A stretch of 64,000 bases of DNA from an uncultured Bacteroides sp. (GCF_963666545.1 NZ_OY762899.1:744001-808000); one strand, 5' to 3'; positions 33,070 to 43,318 are shown, numbered from the stretch's first letter. Numbers and translations: made by a program. The notes: generated from the letters alone by a model not told the origin.

Positions 33070-34409
33070 AACGAACACTCATCAAAAACGCCATTATTGT
33101 AAACGAAGGAAAAAGTTTCGAAGGTTCTGTAGTAATAGAAAATGAGAAAATCATTGAAATACTGACTGCGGGACAAGCACCTGTTCCTCCTTGTGACGAA
33201 ACCATTGATGCTTCAGGTTGTTACTTGCTCCCCGGGGTCATTGATGACCATGTGCATTTTCGTGATCCGGGATTGACTCACAAAGCCGATATATCGACTG
33301 AGAGCTGTGCTGCGGCAGCCGGAGGAGTTACTTCTTTCATGGATATGCCAAATACCAACCCACTTGTTACAACTATTGATGCACTCAATGATAAGTTCGA
33401 CCTGATGGCTCAAAAATCAGTAGTCAACTACTCTTGCTATTTTGGTGCTACCAACACCAATTATAAATACTTTGGGCACTTAGACTCTCACAAAGTATGC
33501 GGCATCAAGCTATTTATGGGTTCAAGCACAGGAAACATGTTAGTAGAACGAATGAAAAGCTTAATGAAAATATTCTCGGAGACTGACCTGCTCATTGCTA
33601 CCCACTGCGAAAGTCAGGAGATCATCAAAGCAAATATTGAGAAATACAAGAAAAAATATAGTGAAGTAGAAGATTTATCGGTACGCTACCATCATCTGAT
33701 TCGGTCAGTAGAAGCCTGCTATAAATCGTCTAGACTAGCTATAAAACTGGCTAAGAGAACAGGTGCCCGATTGCACATTCTGCACATTTCTACGGAAAAA
33801 GAACTAAAATTGTTTGAGGACAAACCGTTGGTAGAAAAACGAATTACCGCGGAAGCTTGTATTCCACATCTGCTATTCACTTCAGCAGACTACCGCACAA
33901 TGAAAACTCGCATCAAGTGCAATCCTGCCATCAAACGTGAAGGTAATCGTGAAGCTCTCAGAGCCGGCATCAATTCCGGATTGATCGATGTTATCGCTAC
34001 TGACCACGCCCCTCATTTGCTCAGTGAAAAAGAAGGCGGTGCTCTAAAAGCTGCTTCGGGAATGCCTATGGTGCAATTCTCGTTGGTCAGCATGCTTCAG
34101 CTCGTTAATGAAGGTGTATTTACCATCGAAAAGATAGTAGAGAAGATGTGTCACGCACCTGCCGAAATTTATAATATTAACCACCGCGGATACATCCGAC
34201 CCGGATATCAAGCCGATCTCGTACTTGTTCGTCCCAATACGAAGTGGGAGCTGACCAAAGATTCCATTTTGAGCAAATGCCAATGGAGTCCGCTAGAAGG
34301 CAGAAGCTTTGACTGGCGTGTGGAAAAAACCTTTGCCAATGGCCATTTGGTTTATTCCGAAGGACAAGTAGATAAAAGCTACCGTGGACAACAACTTAAT
34401 TTTAGATGA
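33066..34409 (+). CDS. pyrC: Dihydroorotase
   Basis: From the ATG at 33066 (MKRTLIKNAIIVNEGKSFEG), which overlaps the preceding stop, the protein has 447 residues. An earlier in-frame ATG at 33039 lies inside the previous gene and is not needed. Zinc-ligand motifs of the larger dihydroorotase class are present: DDHVHFRDPG (His62, His64), LLIATHCESQE, LHILHISTEKE and ATDHAPH near 312. The enzyme closes carbamoyl-aspartate to dihydroorotate in pyrimidine synthesis. It overlaps the next gene by four nt (ATGA at 34406-34409). Confidence 0.92.
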   Translation: MKRTLIKNAIIVNEGKSFEGSVVIENEKIIEILTAGQAPVPPCDETIDASGCYLLPGVIDDHVHFRDPGLTHKADISTESCAAAAGGVTSFMDMPNTNPLVTTIDALNDKFDLMAQKSVVNYSCYFGATNTNYKYFGHLDSHKVCGIKLFMGSSTGNMLVERMKSLMKIFSETDLLIATHCESQEIIKANIEKYKKKYSEVEDLSVRYHHLIRSVEACYKSSRLAIKLAKRTGARLHILHISTEKELKLFEDKPLVEKRITAEACIPHLLFTSADYRTMKTRIKCNPAIKREGNREALRAGINSGLIDVIATDHAPHLLSEKEGGALKAASGMPMVQFSLVSMLQLVNEGVFTIEKIVEKMCHAPAEIYNINHRGYIRPGYQADLVLVRPNTKWELTKDSILSKCQWSPLEGRSFDWRVEKTFANGHLVYSEGQVDKSYRGQQLNFR

Positions 34410-35296
34410 TAGTAACTTACAAGATACATCAAGTAGCGTCTTACGTTAATTGGATCTATTTTTTCCATGCATGGGGCTTCCAACCAAGGTTTGCCGCCAT
34501 TGCCGATATTCATGGATGTGATTCCTGTCGTGCTTCATGGCTCACGAATTTCGCCGAAGATGAACGAGAAAAAGCGTCCGAGGCCATGCAGTTATTCAAA
34601 GAAGCCAATCGCATGCTCGACGAACTGGATGAAGATTTCGAAGTAAAAACGCTCTTTAAACTTTGTCCGGCCAACGGAGACGGAGATAACCTGATCATTG
34701 ACGGAATTGTATTTCCGCTACTGCGCCAACAAACGAAGAAGAAAGACAATAGTCCCTTCCTTTGTTTGAGCGACTTTGTACGTCCACTCTCATCGGGTAT
34801 CACCGACACTGTGGGTGTTTTTGCCGCATGCATTGATGCCGACATGGAAGGTTTATACGAAAAGGATCCCTATAAACATCTTCTTGTACAAACACTCTCC
34901 GACCGCTTGGCCGAAGCTGCCACAGAAAAAATGCATGAACACATACGCAAAGAAGTTTGGGGATATGCAAAAGACGAAAACTTATCGATGAAGGATCTTA
35001 TGCTGGAGAAATATCAAGGTATACGGCCTGCTGTAGGCTACCCTTCCCTACCCGATCAGTCGATAAACTTTCTGCTCAATGAGGTGCTCGACATGAGCCA
35101 AATAGGTATCAACCTCACAGAAAACGGTGCAATGTATCCGCATGCCTCAGTTTGTGGGATGATGTTCTCCCATCCAGCCTCTCACTATTTTGCTGTTGGA
35201 AAAATAGGTGAAGATCAGCTGGTAGACTATGCCGCCAGAAGAGGTATGAGCGTGGAAGAAACGAAGAAATTTCTGGCTGCTAATCTCAGTCTCTAG
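34406..35296 (+). CDS. Stand-alone MetH activation-domain protein
   Basis: The 296-residue protein matches the C-terminal reactivation domain of cobalamin-dependent methionine synthase: KYQGIRPAVGYPSLPDQ near 205-221, then IGINLTENGAMYPHASVCGM and SHYFAVGKIGEDQLVDYA. It lacks the catalytic, folate and cobalamin domains, so it is a separate polypeptide. In full-length MetH this domain binds S-adenosylmethionine and remethylates oxidised cobalamin; here it would act in trans on a shorter MetH encoded elsewhere (inference). The start overlaps pyrC by four nt. Confidence 0.88.
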   Translation: MIVTYKIHQVASYVNWIYFFHAWGFQPRFAAIADIHGCDSCRASWLTNFAEDEREKASEAMQLFKEANRMLDELDEDFEVKTLFKLCPANGDGDNLIIDGIVFPLLRQQTKKKDNSPFLCLSDFVRPLSSGITDTVGVFAACIDADMEGLYEKDPYKHLLVQTLSDRLAEAATEKMHEHIRKEVWGYAKDENLSMKDLMLEKYQGIRPAVGYPSLPDQSINFLLNEVLDMSQIGINLTENGAMYPHASVCGMMFSHPASHYFAVGKIGEDQLVDYAARRGMSVEETKKFLAANLSL

Positions 35297-35395
35297 GCAG
35301 AAAGAATAGGAAACAAACCCATAAATTAAAATGGGGCAACTCTGTGATTTTTATACGCCGATAACGACTAACCTATTAAAAGGAATCTGAAAGAA

Positions 35396-35893
35396 ATGAA
35401 TGTGAATGTAGAACGAGAGTTCGTGTCGGTTATCAAGGAGTACGAGCGGGTCATCTATAAGGTCTGCTACCTTTACACCACAAAGAATGCAACGCTCAAC
35501 GACCTTTATCAGGAAGTGACTCTCAACTTATGGAAAGCTTATCCAAAGTTCCGGCATGAATGCAAGATTTCTACATGGATCTATCGAATCGCTCTGAATA
35601 CCTGTATCAGTTTCATTCGAAAAGAGAAAAATGTGCCAGAGATAGTGACTTTGACACAAAATGAGGCTGAATGGATGACCGAAGAGCAAGACGAGCTACA
35701 GATTATGCTCAAAGAGTTGTATCTGTTAATCAGTCAGTTAGGCCAACTCGATAAATCCATCATTCTGCTCTATCTGGAAGAAAAGAGCTATGAAGAGATT
35801 GCCGAAATAACCGGACTGACGGTGACCAATGTGGCCACCAAGCTAAGTCGCATTAAGGACAAGCTTAAGAAGATGAAACAGAACAACCAATAA
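35396..35893 (+). CDS. ECF-type RNA polymerase sigma factor
   Basis: The 165-residue protein is a sigma-70 family ECF factor. Region 2 contains LNDLYQEVTLNLWKAYPKF and ISTWIYRIALNTCISFIRKE. Region 4 contains LDKSIILLYLEEKSYEEIAE and TGLTVTNVATKLSRIKDKL. It is followed 19 nt later by a membrane-protein gene that may act as its partner. The genes upstream are unrelated. I could not find a convincing autoregulated ECF promoter. It is immediately upstream of the hybrid regulator of the second PUL, but nothing in the sequence ties it to glycan use. Confidence 0.9.
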   Translation: MNVNVEREFVSVIKEYERVIYKVCYLYTTKNATLNDLYQEVTLNLWKAYPKFRHECKISTWIYRIALNTCISFIRKEKNVPEIVTLTQNEAEWMTEEQDELQIMLKELYLLISQLGQLDKSIILLYLEEKSYEEIAEITGLTVTNVATKLSRIKDKLKKMKQNNQ

Positions 35894-35912
35894 CAAAATA
35901 ATAATTAGCTAT

Positions 35913-36566
35913 ATGGAACTGGATGATTTGAAAAAATCGTGGAATGCACTGGATGAACAGCTACAAAAAGATAAGCTGATTGATGAAGATAAGCTGGCAG
36001 AACTGATTTCCAAATACAAAAGCGGCACTAGCAAGAGTATAAGGAGCATCACCGGCTGGCAAAGATTTTCTATCGTTGTAGGAATCATAGCTATTGTAAT
36101 TGTTTCCTTGCTATGGTGCATACTACCTTCTGTTGTATCCGATAATGAGACGAAGAAACAATCAACCATTCTTTGCCTGTTCTTTGGTCTAACACTCATT
36201 GCCGGAATCGGATGGGACTTCAAAACCTACTTGTGGAGTAAAAAGACCAAAGTCGATGAAATGCCTATTCTCGTTGTGGCCGAACGCATGAACAAGTTTA
36301 GCCGTTGGATGAAGTATGAAGTAATTGCCATATCCGTATGGGCTGTGGCCTTCACTGCACTATACTACTGGGTCATGGGATTATATAATCAGTCATACCT
36401 TTTTCAACTCATGATTATATCCCTATTGGTTGCAATGGATATTATTATCATCTATTTCGTCTACAAAAAACTAATATACACCCATCTTGATGCTATAAAA
36501 AGAAACATTGATGAGCTGAAAGGATTAAATAACACAGAGACACCGAACAACAGCGAAGAAGCATAA
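35913..36566 (+). CDS. Membrane protein, possible anti-sigma or sigma-partner
   Basis: The 217-residue protein begins with a soluble segment (MELDDLKKSWNALDEQLQKD) and has about four membrane helices: FSIVVGIIAIVIVSLLWCIL, STILCLFFGLTLIAGIG, VIAISVWAVAFTALYYWVMG and LFQLMIISLLVAMDIIIIY. A polar C-terminus follows. The N-terminal segment is typical of membrane proteins encoded behind ECF sigma genes in Bacteroidota, but it lacks a recognisable zinc-binding anti-sigma motif. Co-transcription with the sigma gene is likely (19-nt gap). The anti-sigma role is inference. Confidence 0.8.
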   Translation: MELDDLKKSWNALDEQLQKDKLIDEDKLAELISKYKSGTSKSIRSITGWQRFSIVVGIIAIVIVSLLWCILPSVVSDNETKKQSTILCLFFGLTLIAGIGWDFKTYLWSKKTKVDEMPILVVAERMNKFSRWMKYEVIAISVWAVAFTALYYWVMGLYNQSYLFQLMIISLLVAMDIIIIYFVYKKLIYTHLDAIKRNIDELKGLNNTETPNNSEEA

Positions 36567-36668
36567 TCACTTCATTGAAAAGCGTATTTCTTTACTCTTC
36601 GTAAAAGAGGTGCACTCTGTGTTATTTTACACTTCCGGCTATTCCTTATTCTGATATAAACCTCTTCT

Positions 36669-39600
36669 ATGAAAAAAGCTCTTTTGTTGATTTTGCTTTT
36701 TACAATCCATCAACTTAGCGATGCCCAAGTATCATCGCGTAAGCTGATGGATCAATATAGCTTTTCGGCAATAACCATAAAAGATGGCTTACTTCATAAT
36801 TTCATTGACGATATTTATAAAGATAGTCGGGGTTTTTTGTGGCTCTCTACCCAAAACGGACTTTCCCGATACGATGGGTATAGTTTTACTCATTACAATA
36901 TCTCGTCGAATGGTGTTCAGCTAAAGAATAATTTCATTAATCAAGTATGCGAAGATAATTTTAATCGCCTTTGGATTGTTTCGGAAGCAGGCTTTGAAGT
37001 ACTCAATCTGAAAACAAATATACTGGAGGCCATCGATTTATCAACTTTTCAGGCAAGCGAGCTAATGCAATCTGCCATCTATTTTGTTCGTAAAGACCAT
37101 CAAGGGCATATTTGGCTAGCTACACAGGACAATCTTTTTATGCTTTCTTTTGATAAAGCGGGTAAATTGAGCAAACTGACTTCGCTCTACTCGACTTATG
37201 AAAGACACTCTGCTCCCATCACCGCATTAAAAGAGATCAATAATGAGATGTGGATCGGTTATAATCGCAATGTATACGTAGTTAAAGAGGGAGGTGCCAA
37301 CAAATTATCTTTGAAGCGAGCGTTTGCCAAACAACTTTTTGATGCGACTACCCGCATTCACTGCTTTTGTAAAAGGGATGGAGATGTTTGGATGGGGACT
37401 AATCGCGGTTTGTATCGTTACAATCTTCAGAGCAATGAATATCGGCATTATCAGTTTGTGGAAGAAAACCCAAACTCATTAAGCCAAAGCTACATCACAG
37501 ATTTGGCTTTGACCCATAAGAATGAGTTGGTAGTAGGCACACTGAAAGGATTAAACTTCTATGACCCGCTGACTAATGGCTTTGTGCGCATTATTCATAC
37601 CGGACAGTCGTCCGACAAGACCATTAACTGCAACTTCATCAATTGCCTTTATTCCGATGGGAATATTGTTTGGATAGGTACCGAAATTGGTGGATTAAAC
37701 AAAATGGTAAACCGCAACTTACAGATGCAAACTTATATGCACCACCCTTACGATCAGTCATCGTTAGCTGATAATCCGGTTAATGCAATTTTTGAAGATA
37801 ATCACAATAATCTATGGGTAGGAAATGTAGAAGGGGGACTTAACCTACGTAAAAAAGGAACAGAGGCTTTTATACATTTCACTCATCAACCGGGGAATCC
37901 TAGTAGTTTGAGTCACAACTCGGTTTGCGCCATTACGCAAGACAATCGTAATCAACTCTGGGTAGGTACATGGGGACATGGCATCAGTGTACTTAATTTG
38001 GACCATCTCTCGTCCAATGCCTCATTTAAGCGCTATGGCGTAGAAAATAGTGCCCTCAAAAACGACTTTGTGAGTATACTGGCTTTCGATAAATTGAATG
38101 ATGGCATTTGGGTAGGCACATCGGAAGGATTAAACTTCTTTGATTTGAAGAGCCAACGTTTTTTGAATATCACACTACCCACAGATAAGTTTCCAAATAA
38201 TTCAATGACAGGTATGCTCATTGATAGTAAATCCCGCTTGTGGATAGGTACACGCCACGGCCTGATCGTAATCAATTTATTCTCTTTTGCCAAGCGACGT
38301 TCCGACATTCGCTATCGTTATATGGAATATAAGTTGGATAATCAAGAGACTCGTCTGATAGAAAAAATAAATTGTATTTATGAAGACAGAAAGGGCACTA
38401 TTTGGCTGGGTAGTAATGGCTACGGCATGTATAAATTGGAATCCGATGCTAAGTATCCGTATGTTTTCTCTAACATGACGACTAAGAACGGATTACCGGA
38501 TAATACAGTTTTTGGTATTTTGGATGACAAAGCCGGTAATCTTTGGCTAAGTACTAATTTCGGACTATCTCATTATAATACAAAAGCTCGCAATTTCACC
38601 AACTATACTGAAGCAGATGGCTTGTTGTCTGATCAATTTTATTGGAATGCTTATTGCAAATCAGCCAGTGGAACTCTTTTCTTTGGTTGTGCGAATGGCA
38701 TGATAGGAATAGAAGGTGTGCTCAGACCTTCAAAAGTGGAGAAACACAAAGTCGTTTTCACCAATCTATCTATTCTGAATGAAAACATTGTGCAGGGTAA
38801 TAATAAATACCTGAAATACAATATTGCATGGGCCAAGAAGCTTTCTCTACACGAACGTGATAAATCTTTTTCAATCGAATTCTCTGCTCTCAACTTCGAA
38901 AATTCGGATAAGCTAAAGTATCTCTACCGTTTGAAAGGATTTGATAATAACTGGATTGAAGCGGATGCCAAACGTCATTTTGCCAGCTACACCAACTTAC
39001 GGGCAGGTAAGTATATTTTTGAAGTGAAGATATTAGATTATTCGCATCCAGAAACAAGCGAAGTGACAGAATTGCCTATCAATATTACTCCTTTTTTCTA
39101 TAAAACGTGGTGGTTTTTTCTGCTTGTTCTATTTGCTATTGGTCTGGCTGCTGCTTACTTCTACCAACGTAGAATAGCCTCCTATAAAGAGCAAAGACGT
39201 ATCTTAACCGAAAAGGTTAAAGAACGCACCTTGACGTTGGAAGAAAAGATGGAAGTGCTTTCACAACAAAATGAACTACTCACGCAGCAGAAGAAACAAT
39301 TAATTGAACTCTCCAAGAAAATTCAGGAGATTACGGCCGATAAAATATCCTTCTTCACAAACATCACGCATGAGTTCCGCACTCCCATTACCTTAATTAT
39401 GGGCCCTATAGAGCGCGCACTAAAACTAAGCAATAATCCCGTAGTTATAGAGCAATTAAACATTGTGGAGCGCAACTCCAAATCACTCCTGGCTTTGGTC
39501 AATCAATTACTTGATTTCCGCAAAGTAGAGTCTGGCAAAATTACAATCACTAAGAAGAGTAACGAGCTACTCTCCTTCATTGACAATCTCGTGTTACCTT

Positions 39601-40943
39601 TTCAAGCTTTTGCCAAGGAACGGAGGATCGAAATCCGCAAGATCATTCATCTGCGACATTCACATTATTATTATGATGAAGAATGGATACGTAAAGTATT
39701 AGTCAATTTATTGTCGAACGCGGTAAAATTTACTCCCGACGGTGGCTCAGTAACGCTTTACCTCTATTCATACATTAGCCGCGAAGGTGTAGAATCTCTT
39801 TATATAGCTGTCTCTGATTCTGGAGTGGGTATCTTAGAAAAGGATTTAACTCGTATCTTCGATCGCTTCTACCAATCGCGCCAGCACGTCAAGTTCCCGG
39901 TCTACGGACAAAGTGGAACAGGTATCGGACTTTATCTTTGCAAACGTATTGTTCAACAGCATGGCGGCAGTATCTATGCGCGTAACAATCACAGTAAAGG
40001 CGCTTCAGTGAGAGTTATGCTATCCCTGCAACCCGATTATGACATTGAGCAACAAGAATTGGCGGTACCGCTCAACGCTCCATCACCCACCGAATACTCA
40101 GACAAGTTGATTATAAAGGAGAAAGAGGAGATTAGTGTAGGCAAAAAGCAAGAAGTTCCAACGATTTTAATAGTAGAAGATAATGCTGACATGCGTATCT
40201 ATGTACGCTCTATTCTCTCATCTGAGTATCATATCTTAGAAGCCGGAAATGGTGCCGAAGCGTTAATCGTATTGGAAAACAACACTGTTGACTTTATCGT
40301 GAGCGATTTGATGATGCCTGTGATGGATGGGATGGAATTCTCTAAACGAGTAAAAGAAAACCTGGCTACTTCTCATATTCCTTTGTTAATACTTACAGCC
40401 AAGATCTCAGAAGAAGTACGACTTGAGAGTTATCGGGTTGGAGTAGATGAATATCTGCAGAAACCATTCGACGAAGAATTGCTGATCGTACGTATTCGGA
40501 ATATTTTCAATAATCGCAAGCAAAACCAAACACGTTTTGCTCTTCAGCTTGATCCGGCAACTTTGCAGATTGACGAGGAATCGCGCGACAGTAAATTTAT
40601 GGCTTCTATTCTCTCTGTGATTGAAGCAAACTATAAGAACCCGGATTTTGAAGTGAGCAACTTTGCATCGGCCATGGGCATTAGTAAAACTTTGCTAAAC
40701 CAAAAGCTACAAAATTTAGTAGGGCAACCAAGCGTTAAACTCATCAGCACTTATCGGCTCAAAAAAGCATGGGAGTTGGTACAAGTCAATAAGGTAACAA
40801 AGAATCTTAATATTTCGGAAATAGCTTATGAAGTAGGCTTCAACGACCCAAAATATTTTTCTCGTTGCTTCCAAAAGGAATTTGGTATGTTGCCTAGTAC
40901 TATTCTCTCTTTTCAGTCTAATGAAGCTGATAGTTTTCAATAA
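36669..40943 (+). CDS. Hybrid two-component system regulator (HTCS) of the second PUL
   Basis: The 1424-residue protein combines sensor and response regulator. A signal peptide (MKKALLLILLFTIHQLSDAQ) precedes about 700 residues of periplasmic beta-propeller repeats (Reg_prop: DSRGFLWLSTQNGLSRYDG, NLWVGNVEGGLNL) and a Y_Y_Y domain. One membrane helix lies near 812 (WWFFLLVLFAIGLAAAYFYQ). Then come a histidine kinase with FTNITHEFRTPI (His near 901) and ATPase boxes, a receiver with VEDNADMR and SDLMMPVMDGMEF (Asp near 1211), and an AraC helix-turn-helix (about 1310-1415). HTCS proteins bind a glycan fragment in the periplasm and activate the adjacent PUL, here the genes from 41026 to 53410. 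Confidence 0.96.
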   Translation: MKKALLLILLFTIHQLSDAQVSSRKLMDQYSFSAITIKDGLLHNFIDDIYKDSRGFLWLSTQNGLSRYDGYSFTHYNISSNGVQLKNNFINQVCEDNFNRLWIVSEAGFEVLNLKTNILEAIDLSTFQASELMQSAIYFVRKDHQGHIWLATQDNLFMLSFDKAGKLSKLTSLYSTYERHSAPITALKEINNEMWIGYNRNVYVVKEGGANKLSLKRAFAKQLFDATTRIHCFCKRDGDVWMGTNRGLYRYNLQSNEYRHYQFVEENPNSLSQSYITDLALTHKNELVVGTLKGLNFYDPLTNGFVRIIHTGQSSDKTINCNFINCLYSDGNIVWIGTEIGGLNKMVNRNLQMQTYMHHPYDQSSLADNPVNAIFEDNHNNLWVGNVEGGLNLRKKGTEAFIHFTHQPGNPSSLSHNSVCAITQDNRNQLWVGTWGHGISVLNLDHLSSNASFKRYGVENSALKNDFVSILAFDKLNDGIWVGTSEGLNFFDLKSQRFLNITLPTDKFPNNSMTGMLIDSKSRLWIGTRHGLIVINLFSFAKRRSDIRYRYMEYKLDNQETRLIEKINCIYEDRKGTIWLGSNGYGMYKLESDAKYPYVFSNMTTKNGLPDNTVFGILDDKAGNLWLSTNFGLSHYNTKARNFTNYTEADGLLSDQFYWNAYCKSASGTLFFGCANGMIGIEGVLRPSKVEKHKVVFTNLSILNENIVQGNNKYLKYNIAWAKKLSLHERDKSFSIEFSALNFENSDKLKYLYRLKGFDNNWIEADAKRHFASYTNLRAGKYIFEVKILDYSHPETSEVTELPINITPFFYKTWWFFLLVLFAIGLAAAYFYQRRIASYKEQRRILTEKVKERTLTLEEKMEVLSQQNELLTQQKKQLIELSKKIQEITADKISFFTNITHEFRTPITLIMGPIERALKLSNNPVVIEQLNIVERNSKSLLALVNQLLDFRKVESGKITITKKSNELLSFIDNLVLPFQAFAKERRIEIRKIIHLRHSHYYYDEEWIRKVLVNLLSNAVKFTPDGGSVTLYLYSYISREGVESLYIAVSDSGVGILEKDLTRIFDRFYQSRQHVKFPVYGQSGTGIGLYLCKRIVQQHGGSIYARNNHSKGASVRVMLSLQPDYDIEQQELAVPLNAPSPTEYSDKLIIKEKEEISVGKKQEVPTILIVEDNADMRIYVRSILSSEYHILEAGNGAEALIVLENNTVDFIVSDLMMPVMDGMEFSKRVKENLATSHIPLLILTAKISEEVRLESYRVGVDEYLQKPFDEELLIVRIRNIFNNRKQNQTRFALQLDPATLQIDEESRDSKFMASILSVIEANYKNPDFEVSNFASAMGISKTLLNQKLQNLVGQPSVKLISTYRLKKAWELVQVNKVTKNLNISEIAYEVGFNDPKYFSRCFQKEFGMLPSTILSFQSNEADSFQ

Positions 40944-40952
40944 TCCTCCTTT

Positions 40953-40998
40953 CCTTTTCTTTTTTCACCTTCTATTAGCGAGAATTAACCTATTTTTG
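40953..40998 (+). promoter_or_regulatory. Promoter region of the GH92 operon
   Basis: TATTTTTG (40991-40998) is a -7 box 28 nt before the ATG at 41026. A pyrimidine tract CCTTTTCTTTTT begins 38 nt upstream of it; the same 12-mer precedes the susC promoter of this PUL. Confidence 0.5.
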
Positions 40999-41025
40999 CC
41001 CTATAAACCTTTATTTAGATGTGTA

Positions 41026-43311
41026 ATGAATAGACCTCTTTATCTATTTTTAATCGCTACCTTATCTACTTTACCTCTGCATGTATTCTCGCAGACTCAA
41101 ACAAACTATGGACAATATGTTAATCCGATGATTGGATCAGAAGGATTAGGTCGCGTGTTTATTGGCCCGTCATGCCCCTTTGGCATGGTAAAGCCTAGTC
41201 CCGATTGCACCTCAAAGCCCAATAGTGGTTGGTTGCCCATGCCTACAGAAGTAACCGGTTTTAGCCAGGTGCATGTCAGCGGCACAGGTGGTGGACCCAA
41301 ATATGGCAACATTCAGGTGATGCCTTTTAGCGGACCGTTAACTCAACTAGATCAGTCGGCGCTTCGAAAAGAAGAGAAGAGCACATTAGGCTATTATCAA
41401 ACAAAGTTTGAAGGTAATAACATCGAAACAGAGATCACTACAGCCGAACGTGCCGCTTTCTATCGCTTCTCATATCCTCAAACAGCACAAAAAGCAATAA
41501 AGATTGATGCCGCCTTTTTCCTGGGAGAGAGTCCGATACCTAATACCAGAGAAGCTCAGCAATTCATTGGTTCTGAAATAGAGATATTGTCGGATCGTGA
41601 GGTAAGAGGCCATAGTCGCATTCGTGGAGGATGGAACAATGGAAAAGCTTATACAGTCTATTTTTATGCGATCTTTGATCACCCTTTTGATGCGTTTACT
41701 TCGTGGAAAGATAGTTTGCTAATGCCCAATCAAAAAGCTCAGTACGACGCAGGTAAAAAGACCGGAGTCTTGCTCTCTTTCAAAGATGCCTCTTATCAGA
41801 AACTCCAAATGAAGATTGGCATTTCGTTTGTCAGCTACTTGAAAGCGAAAGAGAATGTAGAGACAGAAATTGCCCACTGGGACTTCAAAACAACATATTC
41901 GGAACTTTTAGAAAAATGGGAGCAGTTATTGAGCCGGATTGAAATCGATCCAAAAGCTACTCTTTCTCAAAAGCGAATGTTCTATACCGGTCTGTATCAT
42001 ACGATGCTAATGCCGGTTGATCGTACAGGCGAAAACCCATTGTGGTTCAGTGAGGCTCCTTATTATGATGATTTCTATGCCATCTGGGATACGTATCGCA
42101 GCTCAAATCCGCTCATTACACTCATTGCCCCACAGCGAGAAGTGGATATTATAAACTCTTTGATCGATATTTATAAGCAGGATGGCTATATGCCCGACGC
42201 TCGGAGTGGTAACTCCAATGGACGTACACAGGGTGGTTCGAACGCAGAAGTACTAATTGCCGATGCTTATGTAAAAGGCTTAAAAGGGATCAATTACCAA
42301 GAGGGTCTTCAGGCAATGTTGAAAGATGCATTGGTGCCTCCGGGTGGTAACGAAGAACAAGAAGGACGTGGCGGATTAGTAGAATACAATCGATTAGGGT
42401 ATGTACCTTATGGCATTGACCGGGCAGGTAATCGAACGGTTGAATATTCATACAACGACTATAACATTGCTACGGTAGCCAAAGGATTAGGCGAAGAGGA
42501 GGTTTACAAGCGTTTTATCAAACAGTCGGCCAATTGGAAAAATTTATGGCGCGATAACTATGAAAATAACGGCGCTAAAGGATTCATCATGCCTCGGGAT
42601 GCCAATGGTAATTGGTTAGACGAAATTCCTTTCGGTTCCTCGAAAGTATATAGTCCTACCTTTCTTTATCATCCGCTAATCAGTGAAGCACCATGGTACC
42701 TTCCTTGGTGGAGTGCTTTCTTGTACGAGGGTACTTCTTGGGAATATTCGTTGAGCATTCCTCAGGATGTTCAGGGTTTAATAGAGAAATCGGGTGGTAA
42801 GGAGGCTTTCCAAAAACGATTGGACATCTTCTTTGATCGTAGTTATTATAATGTAAACAATGAGCCTTCATTTCTTACTCCTTGCTTGTATCATTGGATT
42901 GGGAAACCGTATTTAAGCAGCAACAGAATCCACCAGATTATATCCACTCACTTCAATGATTCAAACGTGGGACTCCCTGGAAATGATGATTCGGGTGCCA
43001 TGTCCTCGTGGCTGGCTTTTCACATGTTGGGGCTTTATCCAAATGCAGGTCAGGGTTATTATCTACTCAATACTCCATTCTTAAAAGAGTCGGTGATTCA
43101 TCTGGACAATGGAAACTCGTTCAAGATTAGTGCGCAGCAATTATCGGACAAAAAGCGATACGTAGGCAAGGCTTTATTGAACGGTAAACAATTAAGTCGG
43201 GCATGGATTTCGCATGATGAGTTAATGAAAGGTGGTGAATTGGTATTGGAAATGGTTGCCAAGCCGACTAAATGGGGAGCTCAGGAATTACCTCCACAAC
43301 AACTAAAATGA
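41026..43311 (+). CDS. GH92 alpha-mannosidase, secreted
   Basis: The start is set at 41026 (MNRPLYLFLIATLSTLPLHVFSQ, a signal peptide), because the earlier in-frame codons lie inside the HTCS gene and before the -7 box. The 761-residue protein opens with YVNPMIGSEGLGRVFIGPSCPFG, the usual GH92 beginning. It contains YDDFYAIWDTYRSSNPLITL, GRGGLVEYNRLGYVP and NDDSGAMSSWLAFHMLGLYP, the region with catalytic-type acidic residues. Calcium-dependent exo-alpha-mannosidases of this family trim alpha-mannose from host or yeast glycans. The GH89 operon follows with 7-nt spacing. Confidence 0.93.
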   Translation: MNRPLYLFLIATLSTLPLHVFSQTQTNYGQYVNPMIGSEGLGRVFIGPSCPFGMVKPSPDCTSKPNSGWLPMPTEVTGFSQVHVSGTGGGPKYGNIQVMPFSGPLTQLDQSALRKEEKSTLGYYQTKFEGNNIETEITTAERAAFYRFSYPQTAQKAIKIDAAFFLGESPIPNTREAQQFIGSEIEILSDREVRGHSRIRGGWNNGKAYTVYFYAIFDHPFDAFTSWKDSLLMPNQKAQYDAGKKTGVLLSFKDASYQKLQMKIGISFVSYLKAKENVETEIAHWDFKTTYSELLEKWEQLLSRIEIDPKATLSQKRMFYTGLYHTMLMPVDRTGENPLWFSEAPYYDDFYAIWDTYRSSNPLITLIAPQREVDIINSLIDIYKQDGYMPDARSGNSNGRTQGGSNAEVLIADAYVKGLKGINYQEGLQAMLKDALVPPGGNEEQEGRGGLVEYNRLGYVPYGIDRAGNRTVEYSYNDYNIATVAKGLGEEEVYKRFIKQSANWKNLWRDNYENNGAKGFIMPRDANGNWLDEIPFGSSKVYSPTFLYHPLISEAPWYLPWWSAFLYEGTSWEYSLSIPQDVQGLIEKSGGKEAFQKRLDIFFDRSYYNVNNEPSFLTPCLYHWIGKPYLSSNRIHQIISTHFNDSNVGLPGNDDSGAMSSWLAFHMLGLYPNAGQGYYLLNTPFLKESVIHLDNGNSFKISAQQLSDKKRYVGKALLNGKQLSRAWISHDELMKGGELVLEMVAKPTKWGAQELPPQQLK

Positions 43312-43318
43312 TACGAAG

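Noticed and set aside
35336-35358. ECF-type promoter (GCAACT with CGCC) before the sigma gene
   Set aside because: The spacing of 13 nt is too short for an ECF promoter and no other pair fits.
40882-41025. Upstream start for the GH92 gene inside the HTCS gene
   Set aside because: It lies before the -7 box at 40991 and would bury the signal peptide after 48 residues.
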